From Prorocentrum cordatum (taxonomy: Eukaryota; Sar; Dinophyceae; Prorocentrales; Prorocentraceae), in contig CAUYUJ010014625.1 in assembly GCA_963575745.1 (NCBI GenBank), forward strand, positions 1 through 64,000: a stretch of 64,000 bases of DNA, written 5' to 3'. A program made the translations under genes and the position numbers. Below the pieces are notes generated by a model that saw only the letters and a list, made by a program, of their open reading frames with translations, did not search any database and was not told the DNA's origin. Position 1 is the stretch's first letter. Every line of letters begins with the position of its first letter. Positions 41,701-50,795 of this stretch are shown piece after piece.

Positions 41701-43857
41701 AGCACGACAGGAACCAGCAGCACCACGAGCAGCAGCACCAGCATAACGAGCAGCACCACCGTGACCAGCACGACGGGAAGCAGCAGCACCACGCACAGCA
41801 CCCCTACCGCAACCAGCAGCACCACCGTGACAGGAACCAGCAGCATCACACGCACCAGCGCCAGCATAACCAGCAGCAGCACGCGCAGCACCACGCGCAG
41901 CAGCAGCGCAACCAGCAGCACCACCGTGACCAGCACGACGGGAACCAGCAGCACCACCCGCATCACTAGCGCAACCAGCAGCACCACCGTGACCAGCACG
42001 ACCAGAAGCAGCAGCACCACGCGCAGCAGCACCAGCATAACGAGCAGCACCACCGTGACCAGCACGACGGGAAGCAGCAGCACCACGCACAGCACCCCTA
42101 CCGCAACCAGCAGCACCACCGTGACAGGAACCAGCAGCATCACACGCACCAGCGCCAGCATAACCAGCAGCACCAGCGTGACCAGAACGACTGGGACCAG
42201 CAGCCTCACGAGCTTGTCGGTAACGTTGTCAGCCACGACCACCTCGTACCAGGACTACACGCTGCTTCCCCCTGGCCAGACCTGCTACGAGGCCGGCATG
42301 CAGGACGTAACAGAACATGCGGAATGCTTTGGACCTGCCATGGTGCTGCTCGACCTCAGCTCTGCTACGACTAAGGATTTTACTGGAGAGGTCATGCCGT
42401 TCACTTGCGTGTACGTGGAGGACGCCTCAGCTGTTCACTTTGGGGATTCCACCTCCGAGACAGCCGCGGCTTCCCAGAACTACCAGTACATCTGCATCGG
42501 TGTCCTGACGTCGACTGCAAGCAGCAGCACCACGCACAGCACCCCTACCGCAACCAGCAGCACCACCGTGACAGGAACCAGCAGCATCACACGCACCAGC
42601 GCCAGCATAACCAGCAGCACCAGCGTGACCAGAACGACTGGGACCAGCAGCCTCACGAGCTTGTCGGTAACGTTGTCAGCCACGACCACCTCGTACCAGG
42701 ACTACACGCTGCTTCCCCCTGGCCAGACCTGCTACGAGGCCGGCATGCAGGACGTAACAGAACATGCGGAATGCTTTGGACCTGCCATGGTGCTGCTCGA
42801 CCTCAGCTCTGCTACGACTAAGGATTATACTGGAGAGGTCATGCCGTTCACTTGCGTGTACGTGGAGGACGCCTCAGCTGTTCACTTTGGGGATTCCACC
42901 TCCGAGACAGCCGCGGCTTTCCAGAACTACCAGTACATTTGTATCGGTGTCATGACGTCGACCTCAGGCAGCACGGTCTCGGAGATAAGCACGAGCAGCA
43001 CTGTGACCACCACAACGAACACGGCGGCACCATCTCAACTAAGCGGGTCGATTGAGCTCATCGTCGTGGGTACAGACGAGATCCGTAACAGCACGGAGGC
43101 AGAGGCGGTGCTAGATTCTTGCGGCCGCACTCTCGCTCAACTCGTCGGCGTGCCAGCGAGCTACGTCAGCGTGGCGTTCGCGGAGTCCCGGAGGCTCAGG
43201 GCTGCACCGCGCCAGCTCTCCCAGAGCGTCGTCGAGCTGGCATACATTATCCGCGTTCCCGCGGGTAGTGACGCTGCTGTGGTGAAGTCGACTCTCGAAA
43301 GCATCAGCGTGGACGACTTCGAGGCCATTCTGCAGGATTCCATCGACTCGACCGTCGGGGAGGGCGAGCTCTCCGTCTCCGTGCTCCTGATCACGGGTCC
43401 CGGCAGCCTCGTGGACACGGCGGCCGACGCCCCCGCGGCGGGGCCGCACGAGGCCCAGGGCTCGTCCGTGATGGTAGTCATCTTCCTGACGGTGGGCTGC
43501 TGCGTCGGGTGTGCGCTCCCGGCCCTGGCGCTGGTCTGCTGGCGCTTCCGCCTGCGCGAGGGGCGCGCGCAGGCCGCGCGATGGGCGCTTCCGCCTTATG
43601 GGTGGTTTTTTCCGCTTCCGCCTGGCGCTTCCTGGCGCTTCCGCCTGCGCGCGGCGCCGCGCGAGGGGCGCGCGCGGGCCGCCCAGGGCCGCGCCTACAC
43701 CGAAGACGTGCCTGGCGCCGCGCTCGCGGCGCCGCGCTCGCCCAGAGACGCGGCCAGCCCACCCGCCGCGCCGTCCCCGAGCGATCCCGTCCCGAAGATG
43801 CTCGTGCCGCCCGCGCGGGTCGAGATGCCAGCCGCTCCTCGCATTTGTAGTCTGTAG
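38782..43857 (+). CDS. Large secreted or membrane protein with seven cysteine modules and Ser/Thr-rich linkers
   Basis: 1691 residues from ATG 38782, chosen because MLAALLAWATLRAVWAPW is a plausible signal peptide. After it come an Ala/Pro-rich region, a Pro run from CCT triplets (near residues 120-175), and seven modules of about 90 residues, each with four cysteines. The first module (39340-39580) is divergent. Six close copies start near 39635, 40080, 40825, 41205, 42240 and 42690, with signature LPPGQTCYEAGMQDVTEHAE and a C-terminal NYQYICIGVLT. Linkers are TTVTSTTGSSSTT-like repeats suited to O-glycosylation. A 110-residue domain (43048-43400) with GVPASYVSVAFAESRRLRA resembles a SEA-like unit common in dinoflagellate surface proteins. 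A single membrane helix follows (VMVVIFLTVGCCVGCALPA), then a basic, Pro-rich cytoplasmic tail. An in-frame duplication of about 1.13 kb links 40080-41205 to 41208-42240. No intron is seen. Likely a cell-surface or adhesive protein; exact role unknown. Confidence 0.75.
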   Translation: MLAALLAWATLRAVWAPWTAAPAASAAPGAAADTAPAPRVRAVAPAGLPAGPGRSGSAAGRRAAHRTLREGALFWAAPAGLPPAREFSAASGYSLLPPGWRVSPKGLGDPSSSSLLLLILPLLPLLPPPPPSPPPPPPPPLPPPSPYPPPPTPPPPPPPPPPPPPPPPPPPPRVAYDPGGNRAPPSQTCSDVGLDDPLDSTECFVTAAPEVAVDTNSTYVFSGPNGGIRCVYDVLLDMMVFAETQSAYTYGNDQYRFICRGIYTTTITTGTTVSASSSATTTSYQDYTLLPPGQTCYEAGMQDVTEHAECFGPAMVLLKLSSATTKDYTGEVMPFTCVYVEGASAVHFGDSTSETAAASQNYQYICIGVLTSTASSRTTRSSSATSSASSTTVTSTTASSSTTRSSSATSSTTVTSTTGSSSTTRSTASATSTSYQDYALLPPGQTCYEADMQDVTRHAECFGPAMALLKLSSATTKDYTGEFMTFTCVYVEGASAVHFGDSTSETAAASQNYQYICIGVLTSTASSSTTRSSSATSSTTVTSTTGTSSTTRITASATSSTTVTSTTRSSTTTRSTTSANSSTAVTSTTSATSSTTVTSTTGTSSTTCSSTSITSSTTVTSTTGSSSTTHSTPTATSSTTVTGTSSITRTSASITSSTSVTRTTGTSSLTSLSVTLSATTTSYQDYTLLPPGQTCYEAGMQDVTRHAECFGRAMAVLDLSSAATRDYTGEFMPFTCVYVEGASAVHFGDSTSETAAASQNYQYICIGVLTSTASNSTTRSSSATSSTTVTSTTGSSSTTRSTASATSTSYQDYALLPPGQTCYEADMQDVTRHAECFGPAMALLKLSSATTKDYTGEFMPFTCVYVEGASAVHFGDSTSETAAASQNYQYICIGVLTSTASSSTTRSSSATSSTTVTSTTGTSSTTRITASATSSTTVTSTTRSSTTTRSTTSANSSTAVTSTTSATSSTTVTSTTGTSSTTSSSTSITSSTTVTSTTGSSSTTHSTPTATSSTTVTGTSSITRTSASITSSSTRSTTRSSSATSSTTVTSTTGTSSTTRITSATSSTTVTSTTRSSSTTRSSTSITSSTTVTSTTGSSSTTHSTPTATSSTTVTGTSSITRTSASITSSTSVTRTTGTSSLTSLSVTLSATTTSYQDYTLLPPGQTCYEAGMQDVTEHAECFGPAMVLLDLSSATTKDFTGEVMPFTCVYVEDASAVHFGDSTSETAAASQNYQYICIGVLTSTASSSTTHSTPTATSSTTVTGTSSITRTSASITSSTSVTRTTGTSSLTSLSVTLSATTTSYQDYTLLPPGQTCYEAGMQDVTEHAECFGPAMVLLDLSSATTKDYTGEVMPFTCVYVEDASAVHFGDSTSETAAAFQNYQYICIGVMTSTSGSTVSEISTSSTVTTTTNTAAPSQLSGSIELIVVGTDEIRNSTEAEAVLDSCGRTLAQLVGVPASYVSVAFAESRRLRAAPRQLSQSVVELAYIIRVPAGSDAAVVKSTLESISVDDFEAILQDSIDSTVGEGELSVSVLLITGPGSLVDTAADAPAAGPHEAQGSSVMVVIFLTVGCCVGCALPALALVCWRFRLREGRAQAARWALPPYGWFFPLPPGASWRFRLRAAPREGRARAAQGRAYTEDVPGAALAAPRSPRDAASPPAAPSPSDPVPKMLVPPARVEMPAAPRICSL

Positions 43858-44389
43858 GCAGAGAAGTTTCGGAGGGCGTCAGCTGATGGCGGAGGTCAAA
43901 GGCATCTCTGCCTCACGACTGTTAGTTAGGTCTCTGCAACCGTTTTGGGGGTATTGTTGCGGGCCTGTCTCATCCCCGAGTGAGCAGCAGCCGCAGGAAC
44001 GCGTGGGCAGATCGATGGGGCCCGCCTCGTTCCTCCGCCTCCACCGCCATGTTCGGATGCAACTCCTGCACGGTTCATAGCGTGAGTTTGCCCATTGCCG
44101 ATTTGGATTCGGTCGTGCTGCCCGTGGTGTTTTGCGTTGAGTTGTCCACCGATTGCGCTGCGAAGTTCGCTGAGGTTAGCGTAAAGAACCTATCGGCGAA
44201 GCCGACAGGTGAGACTTCCAGCAAGCAGCTCGCGTATGTGTACCACGAAGCTGGGTATTATTAGGGCTCCTCCAGTTTTATCACCCGTTCGGTATTAACA
44301 GGTGTGGTGCGACGTGCGTGGCCCGATCTTGTATCGCCTTCCCGAGTGTTGACTATCTCGCACGGTGGTAGTTTGTAAAATGCATTCAC
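43858..44389. other. 3' flank of the surface-protein gene
   Basis: Unique-looking DNA with no recognised gene. An ACCTATCGGCGAAGCCGACAGG hairpin-like segment occurs near 44189. Confidence 0.4.
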
Positions 44390-45250
44390 TTTAACCGCCG
44401 CCTCACAAGCAGAAGGGGTTGGGCACGTCCCGGGTAATTCTTAACATCGGATTTGCGCGATCTGGCTCTTCATCTGTTGCCCTATCCTCCTGCGTTGGGT
44501 TCTCGTTTTGAATAGAGCACTGCTCGCGCATCTCCCTCCTCTTCCCTCCTCCTCCCCCTCCTTCATCGCCTCGTATCTCCTTCTCCTCCGCCTGTTTCCT
44601 CATGCATCCTGTGCCCCCTCTGTCGAGGGCGGCGAGCTGCGCAAATGTCAACACTTTCGTGGGCTCCCCGGAGGTCCAGCGGAGTCGGGAGGCCACGCGC
44701 ATCCAGACAGGACCTCGTTGCCCCTGGGTGGCTGCGAACTCCGCAAGTGTCGCAACTTCTGTGGGCTCCTGGAAGGTCCATCGGAGTCGGAGGCCATGCG
44801 CATCCATTTGAGACCTCGCTGCTTCCTGGGTGGCTGCGAACTGCGCAATTTTGACCACCTTCGTGGGCTCCTGGGAGGTCAGCGGAGTCGGGGGCGACGT
44901 GCGTCTGGAAGACCTCGCTGCTCCCTGGGTGACCACGAACTTCGCAACTGTCGCCACTTTTGTGGGCTCCTGGGAGGTCCAGCGGAGCCGGGGGCCACGC
45001 GCATCCACGCATCCATTCGAGACCTCGTTGTTCCTTGTGTGGCTGCGAAGTGCACAACTGTCACCACTTTCGCGGGTTCATGGGAGGTCCAGCGGGGTCG
45101 GAGGCTGCGACATGCGCAACCGTCGCCCTTTGTTCGTGGGCTCCTGGGAGGCATGGTTGAGTGCAACGCAACGTGGGGCATGTGAGATTTTGCTTCTTCA
45201 TGGGTGGCTGCGAACTGCGCGACTGTCACCACTTTCGTGGGCTCCTAAGA
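44390..45250 (+). repeat. 107-bp minisatellite locus, copy 1
   Basis: A flank (TTTTGAATAGAGCACTG and a CTC tract) is followed by six or seven degenerate units around TCGTGGGCTCCTGGGAGGTC, CAGCGGAGTCGG, CCACGCGCATCC and CTGGGTGGCTGCGAACTGCG. Ends near 45250. Confidence 0.85.
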
Positions 45251-45504
45251 GGCACGGCGTAGTGCAGGGCGCCCGCATGGCGCGTGCTCGCATTTCGCGC
45301 TGCGCCCTTGCATTATTTAGCGCGTGGCGCTGTTGCATCGCAGGGCGCAGAACGCCGGAACGTCACGTCGCGCACGGCGCTGTCCTCAATGGCCCACTCC
45401 TGCGCAAGTGTGCGACGCGCGTGGCCCGACATTGTTCGGCCAAGAATTTCAGAGCGCTGCATATTTCGCAGTGGTTGCTTCTGTCAGGACCGCGTTCATA
45501 TGAG
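45251..45504. other. Unassigned stretch between the two minisatellite loci
   Basis: GCGC-rich DNA (GCGCGTGGCGC, GGGCGCAGAACGCC). No gene. Confidence 0.4.
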
Positions 45505-45960
45505 TAGTCGCCTTGCGTAAAGAAGGGGTGAGGTACGTGATGCGTAATGTTCCCAACTCTCCTGTCTTGGTTTATTGTTTTGAATAGAGCACTGTTCGCG
45601 CGTCTCCCTCCGTATCCTCCTCCTTCCCCCTGCCCTTCCTTCATCGCATCCTACCTCCTCCTCCGCCTGTCTCCTCCTGCATCCTGTGCGCTCCGTCGAA
45701 GGCTGCGATCTACGCAGATGTCGCTACTTTCGTGGGTTCCTTGGAGGTCAGCGGAGCCGGGGGGCCACGCGCATGCATTTGAGACCTCGCTGCTCCCTGG
45801 GTGGCCGCGACCTGCGCAACCGTCTCCACTTTCGCGGGTTCCTGGGAGGTCCAGCGGAGTCTGGGCCACGTGCATCTATTTGAGACCTCGCTGTTCCCCA
45901 GGTGGCTGCGAACTGCGCAACCGTCGCCACTTTCGTGGGCTCCTTTGGCGTTTGCCACAA
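45505..45960 (+). repeat. 107-bp minisatellite locus, copy 2
   Basis: Same flank at 45505-45710, then about two and a half units. A segment duplication of copy 1, offset about 1.1 kb. Confidence 0.85.
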
Positions 45961-46119
45961 TCAGGTCAAGGTGGCTCCTTCGAGGTCAATGTGTTCTGCG
46001 ACATCCGACTCTGCGAATCGATGGGGGCTCAGTTCCATGGTTAGGGATTGGAGGGAGGGGTCTGACGTCAGATATGGCGCGAGCGCGCCAATCTGGCTTC
46101 CCCCCCTCGCCATCCTAGT

Positions 46120-46275
46120 CTCTGTTTCTCTCTCTCTCTCGTTCTCTCTGTATCTCTCTTTCGCTTTCTCCCTCTGTATACAAAGACATTATGTACCTGT
46201 GCATTGATATACCGATCCATCTATCTATCTATCTTTATACATATATATATATATAGATATATGTATGTATGTATA
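46120..46275. repeat. (CT)n, (TCTA)n and (AT)n microsatellites
   Basis: TCTC at 46122-46175, ATCTATCT at 46214-46232, AT at 46243-46262. Confidence 0.9.
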
Positions 46276-46289
46276 CATAAATGCATACC

Positions 46290-46465
46290 AGAGAACGTGG
46301 CCGGGGGGGTCCGGCCCAGGGACCTCGGCAGGGCATAGGGGGCCCAGGGCCTTACCTTCCCTGTGTTTTTTTCAAGGGTTTCGGCCACCCGGAGCCACCG
46401 GAGCCCCGGGGACGTGGCTGGGGGGGTCCCGCCCAGGGACCTCGGCGGGGCATGGGGGGCCCCGC
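46290..46465 (+). repeat. Two-copy GGGGGGGTCC repeat
   Basis: ACGTGGCCGGGGGGGTCCGG and CCCAGGGACCTCGGC at about 46297 and again at 46410, spaced about 113 bp. Confidence 0.75.
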
Positions 46466-46599
46466 AAGGTGGCAGGGAAGCGAAAAGGCGTTTTCAAATA
46501 TCGGATCAACCGAGTTTTTGCCTTCAAGCAGACGGTCGGGCTCAAGGTCGCTGCATTGTGGGGGTCGGGGCTTTCACCTGCAGCGGGGCGCGAAGCCAT

Positions 46600-47775
46600 G
46601 GTGAGCGGAGTTTCTGACGTGGAGCTTCGACGCCTTCGGGGCGCGGCTGCAAGGGTGGCGGGCTATCGTGGTGGAGGCGCGCCGCCTTGCCATGCAAGTC
46701 ATGACCAACGTTGCGCACGCGCTTCCCCTCAGGCATGGCACAGAATTCGGCTGCTGCACGAGAGGCCCTGCCGCCAGCACGGATCGTGAAAACGAAGCTT
46801 GATGTGTCGGTTTGAATTAGCAGACCTACCTCGCGCACATCATGCATGGAGCCCTTCAGCGCCTTCCACAACTGCGTCACTTTGCCTGGAACACGACCGA
46901 CCCACTGCGCCGAAGCATCGTTGACCAGACCTCGTGGAATCATTCCAGCGAGCCCCATCTTGCTGAGCGCGCTGGCCGTCAACACTGTGAGGAGCGTCGT
47001 ACTGTGGCTGCACCCAGCAAGGATCCCTTGCAATGAGATAAAGCTATCTGACAACGACGCGCACGCGCGTGCAATCCCCGGCGTCATGCGACATTGCAGC
47101 ACCATCCAAGCAAGCCGAATTGGAAATTTCATTTCCACTGCCCGCCGCATCAACGCCTGCGGTGACACGCTCTCGAAAGCCTTCCTTCCACGCATCCAAC
47201 AGCGCCGGTGACCAGTAAGCACCGCAACTTCCGCGGTAAGATTGCCTTGGAAAGCAGAAGCACTCGACGATCGACCTGCACCTCCTGCTCCCCAAGTGCA
47301 TGGAAGGTCCGGTTGCTTGAGCCATCTCGACCAAACTAAAACATCTGAGTGAACCAACCCAATAAGTCTGCTGCCTCCGTCAGGCTTTGGTAAAAACGCA
47401 CCACGAGATTGAGATACCTACTGTTGGACCAGAATCCTAGCAGCTCACATTTGGAATATAGCACGCTGAGCATCTCCAACCCAGCATCGCTCACCTGCCA
47501 GAACGCCTCAGGCGCGATCCCAGTCTGCCCTTTCGCCGCGCGCGAAGGAATTTTGAGCGCCACCTGCCTCAGGAAATCGATTGACACGTTTGGTCACTGA
47601 TCCCATTCCAGAAGGTCATCTGGCCGCTTGAGCTTCGAGTAGCCGCGATGTTCCCAAACGCTTCTCCACTTCGCGAACGCACGACAATCTTGCGCGGCTT
47701 TGCTTGGAACATAGTCTTAACGACCTCCGCCATTGACAGGTGTCTTCGCGCGCTCATGGGCAACGCCAGCTCCAC
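46600..47775 (-). pseudogene. Decayed LINE reverse transcriptase
   Basis: Three minus-strand frames join into an RT region: an N-terminal piece (47569-47775), a finger region with FWSNSRYLNLVVRFYQSLTE and, in the next frame, WSRWLKQPDLPCTW, a motif A remnant KAFESVSPQALM, motif B GILAGCSHSTTLLTVLT (about 47003-47035) and a motif C remnant LVNDASAQWVG (46894-46932). In motif C the first Asp of the usual pair is Asn. VRNVGHDLHGK near 46700 matches the post-RT region of dinoflagellate LINEs. Endonuclease and RNase H are not seen. It has at least two frameshifts and is certainly inactive. It is a different lineage from the 50.8-kb LINE, judging by the motif B wording. Confidence 0.65.
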
Positions 47776-47844
47776 GAAGAAAACTTGTGTCTGCCCACTG
47801 TCTCCATCTGTTCATCCTGCCGCGCGCGGCCCAGTCATCCTCCG

Positions 47845-48005
47845 TTCCTCCTCCTCCTCCTCCTCCTTTTCCTCCTGGCTCAACAGCAACAACATCACAA
47901 TACTGCTGTTACTCCTCCTCCTCCTTTTCCTCCTCCTCCTCCGCCTCATCCTTCTCCCTTTTCTCCCCCTCCCCCTCCTCCTCCTCCTCCTCCTCCTCCT
48001 CCTAC

Positions 48006-48077
<72 letters not shown>

Positions 48078-48231
48078 CTTCTCTTCCAACCTCCCTCCTT
48101 TTCCTGCGTCCCCCCCCTGCTCGGTTGTCGATCCTCACCACTCCCCTCCTCCCCCGCCTTTCCCGCCCCACCCCCCCACGGCGCGGCCGAGCCCGCCGCA
48201 CGCCGCCGCCGTCTCACACACCGACAACGCA

Positions 48232-48264
<33 letters not shown>

Positions 48265-48265
48265 T
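47845..48265. repeat. CTC, ATC and GAC triplet arrays
   Basis: CTC/TCC at 47848-47875 and 47914-48002, ATC at 48006-48075, GAC at 48234-48262. Confidence 0.95.
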
Positions 48266-48389
48266 ATTATACATATAACGGCGCACCGGGTCCGGGGGCC
48301 CGGGGCCGGGACCTCGACCACAAATGTGGGCCCCGGGGGGCCCGGAGGCTCGTCGGACCGCCGGACGCCGTCCAAGATCGTTCGCAGGC

Positions 48390-49556
48390 GGCTTCGGAAC
48401 TCGCTCCGATGGCTCCAGATGCCTTCCAAGACGCCTGTTATGACACCAAGAAGGTCCCAGAAGCCTCCAAGACGCTCCGAGAGGCAGCCCAAGAGAGGCC
48501 CAAGAAGCAAAAATCGTGCCATTCCTATGGGAAAGCGTATATGTTTCGCATGTTCGCCTCTTGGGCTTTCACCGCGTCCAAGACGGCCCAAAAGGCGCCC
48601 AAGACAGTCTACGAGGCCTCCAGGAGCGCTCCATGGCTGCGCACGAGTGGCCCAGGACGGCCCCAAGACGGCCAAAGAGAGCCCCCAGACGAGTTCGAGA
48701 GGGGTCCCAGACGGAGAAAGCCAACCTCGAATTCCGAGCTTCCGGCCCAAGAGGCTCCAGGAGGCGCCAAAATGCCGCCAAGAGGCGCCAAAAGGCTCCC
48801 AAAAGCACCCCAAGACGTTCCGAGAGGCACCCCAAGAGAGGTCCAAGAAACAAAAATCGTGCCATTCCTATGGGAAAACGTATATTTTTCGCATGTTCGC
48901 ATCTTGGGCTTTCACCGCGTCCAAGACGGCCCAAGAGGCCTCCAAGACGGCCTAGGAGGCCTCCGGGAGCGCTCCAAGGCTGCGCACGAGTGGCTCAGGA
49001 CGGCCCCAAGACGGCCCAAGAGAACCCCAAGACGATTTCGAGAGGGGTCCCAGAAGGAGAAAGCCACTCTCGAATTCCGAGCTTCCGGCCCAACATATCC
49101 CAGGAGGCGCCAAAACGCCGCCCAGAGGCGCCAAAAGGCTTCCAAAATCAGCCCAAGACGTTCCGAGAGGCACCCCAAGAGAGGTCCAAGAAACAAAAAT
49201 CGTGCCATTCCTATGGGAAAACGTATATTTTTCGCATGTTCGCATCTTGGGCTTTCACCGCGTCCAAGACGGCCCAAGAGGCCTCCAAGACCGCCCCAAG
49301 ACGGCCCAAGAAGCTTCCAAGAGGGCCCCAGGACAGCCCAAGAGGGCCCCAAGACGGCCCAAGAGGCGCCCAAGATGGCCCAAGAGGGCCCCAAGACGGG
49401 CCCAAGAGGGGGCCCAGAGGGGGACCACGAACCGCAAGCTCGAGCCTTCCGCCCCAAGAGGCCGCCAGGAGGCCCCAAGGAGGCCCCTCAAGAGGCCCCA
49501 GGAGACCCCCAAGAGGCCCAAAGGAGGCCCCGAGAAGCCCCAAATCGGCCCCAAAC
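48390..49556. repeat. CCAAGACGGCCC minisatellite in 350-bp higher-order repeats
   Basis: Reverse-orientation CTTGGGGCC family. The spacer AATCGTGCCATTCCTATGGG, with TTTCGCATGTTCGC and TTGGGCTTTCACCGCGTCCA, occurs near 48508, 48857 and 49197 (spacing 340-350 bp). Confidence 0.9.
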
Positions 49557-49871
49557 GGGAAACGAAACGCTGCTGCATCGACACTTCTGGGTATGTATCT
49601 TTTTGTGCTGCACTCTTGACCCTACGAGTTGCGGGACCATTCCAGCAGTAGCCTTCGTGCTTTGCAGTGCACGCCCACGAGACAGCCATTCGCAGGCCCG
49701 ATGCGGCAGGCATGGCGTCGGGCCGCGAGCGCTCCGAGTTTCACCTCCTGCGAATGCGGCAGGGTGTACGTGGCCGCTGCACTGTCCAAGAGTCGACACA
49801 ACAAAGCGCTGCTGTTGAGGCTGCGAGTTTCTCGCGCTGGTTTATGAGTGCCAGGGCGCACGAACAAAAAA
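49557..49871. other. Unique insert between two copies of a higher-order repeat
   Basis: About 315 bp with no family resemblance, ending in a ten-A run (49865-49874). The repeat on both sides (49187-49556 and 49872-50252) is almost identical. Possibly a retroposed fragment with an A tail, or a duplication filler. No ORF recognised. Confidence 0.45.
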
Positions 49872-50260
49872 AAAAGAGAGGCCCAAGAAGCAAAAGTCGT
49901 GCCATTCCTATGGGGCAACGTATATTTTTCGCATGTTCGCCTCTTGGGCTTTCACCGCGTCCAAGACGGCCCAAGAGGCGCCCAAGACCGCCCCAAGACG
50001 GCCCAAGAAGCTTCCAAGAGGGCCCCAGGACAGCCCAAGAGGGCCCCAAGACGGCCCAAGAGGCGCCCAAGATGGCCCAAGAGGGCCCCAAGACGGGCCC
50101 AAGAGGGGGCCCAGAGGGGGACCACGAACCGCAAGCTCGAGCCTTCCGCCCCAAGAGGCCGCCAGGAGGCCCCAAGGAGGCCCCTCAAGAGGCCCCAGGA
50201 GACCCCCAAGAGGCCCAAAGGAGGCCCCGAGAAGCCCCAAATCGGCCCCCAAAATGCTTC
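49872..50260. repeat. Duplicate of the last higher-order unit
   Basis: Near-identical to 49187-49556. Confidence 0.9.
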
Positions 50261-50454
50261 GAACCTGCTTCCAGGAGGCCCCCGACAGGTTCAGAGGCTC
50301 CCGAGAAGCTACGTCAAACTCCCAGCGAGCGGCCGGACGAGGCCCCCCACAAAATCACAAGAGGGTTCCAGTATTTGTATCCTTCAGCGCTCTCTGGCCT
50401 TCTTCCCCCTGCCCCCTTCCCTGCGACTTTCGTTGACTCAAGCTCGCCTCCTAG

Positions 50455-50494
50455 CTAGAACCTAAGCGCGCGCGAAGCGCGCGCGTGGTTCTAG
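50455..50494. other. Forty-base hairpin with a CG-alternating stem
   Basis: CTAGAACC pairs with GGTTCTAG and the inner CGCGCGC with GCGCGCG around a GAA loop. Stem mismatches are limited to TAAG against GT. Function unknown. Confidence 0.75.
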
Positions 50495-50699
50495 TTCTAT
50501 TTACTTTTCATCGACTCCAGAGAAAACAACACCACGCAGTGCATTCGTGTCTGATGGCATACATTGAATGTCCCGTCGCAGCGCACGGAGCCCTACACTC
50601 GACCTGGCTAGGCTGGGCGCGCCTCGACGGGTTCTGCACGAGCAGCAGGCCTGCGTGCTCTATCGTTCGGCTTGCTACTGCCATCGAGCCTGCTACTCC

Positions 50700-50773
50700 G
50701 CTCCTCCTCCTCCTCCTCCTGCACCTCGTCCTCCTCCTTTTCCTTTTCCTCCTCCTCCTCCTCCTCATCCCCC
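50700..50773. repeat. CCTCCT pyrimidine tract at the LINE insertion point
   Basis: Ends CCTCCTCATCCCCC directly before the spliced-leader sequence. The 11-mer CCTCCTCATCC recurs at 56925-56935 after the LINE tail, a candidate target duplication in low-complexity DNA. Confidence 0.6.
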
Positions 50774-50795
50774 TCCGTAGCCATTTTGGCTCAAG
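50774..50795 (+). other. Dinoflagellate spliced-leader sequence, complete 22 bases
   Basis: Contains CCGTAGCCATTTTGGC and ends CTCAAG with a leading T, a full match to the known dinoflagellate leader. It is followed by ATG rather than the GT donor of a leader RNA gene, so it is a copy acquired from a trans-spliced mRNA and not a functional leader gene. Confidence 0.95.

Noticed and set aside
50774-50795. A functional spliced-leader RNA gene
   Set aside because: No GT donor follows the leader and no Sm-type site or leader RNA intron is visible; coding and LINE sequence follow instead.
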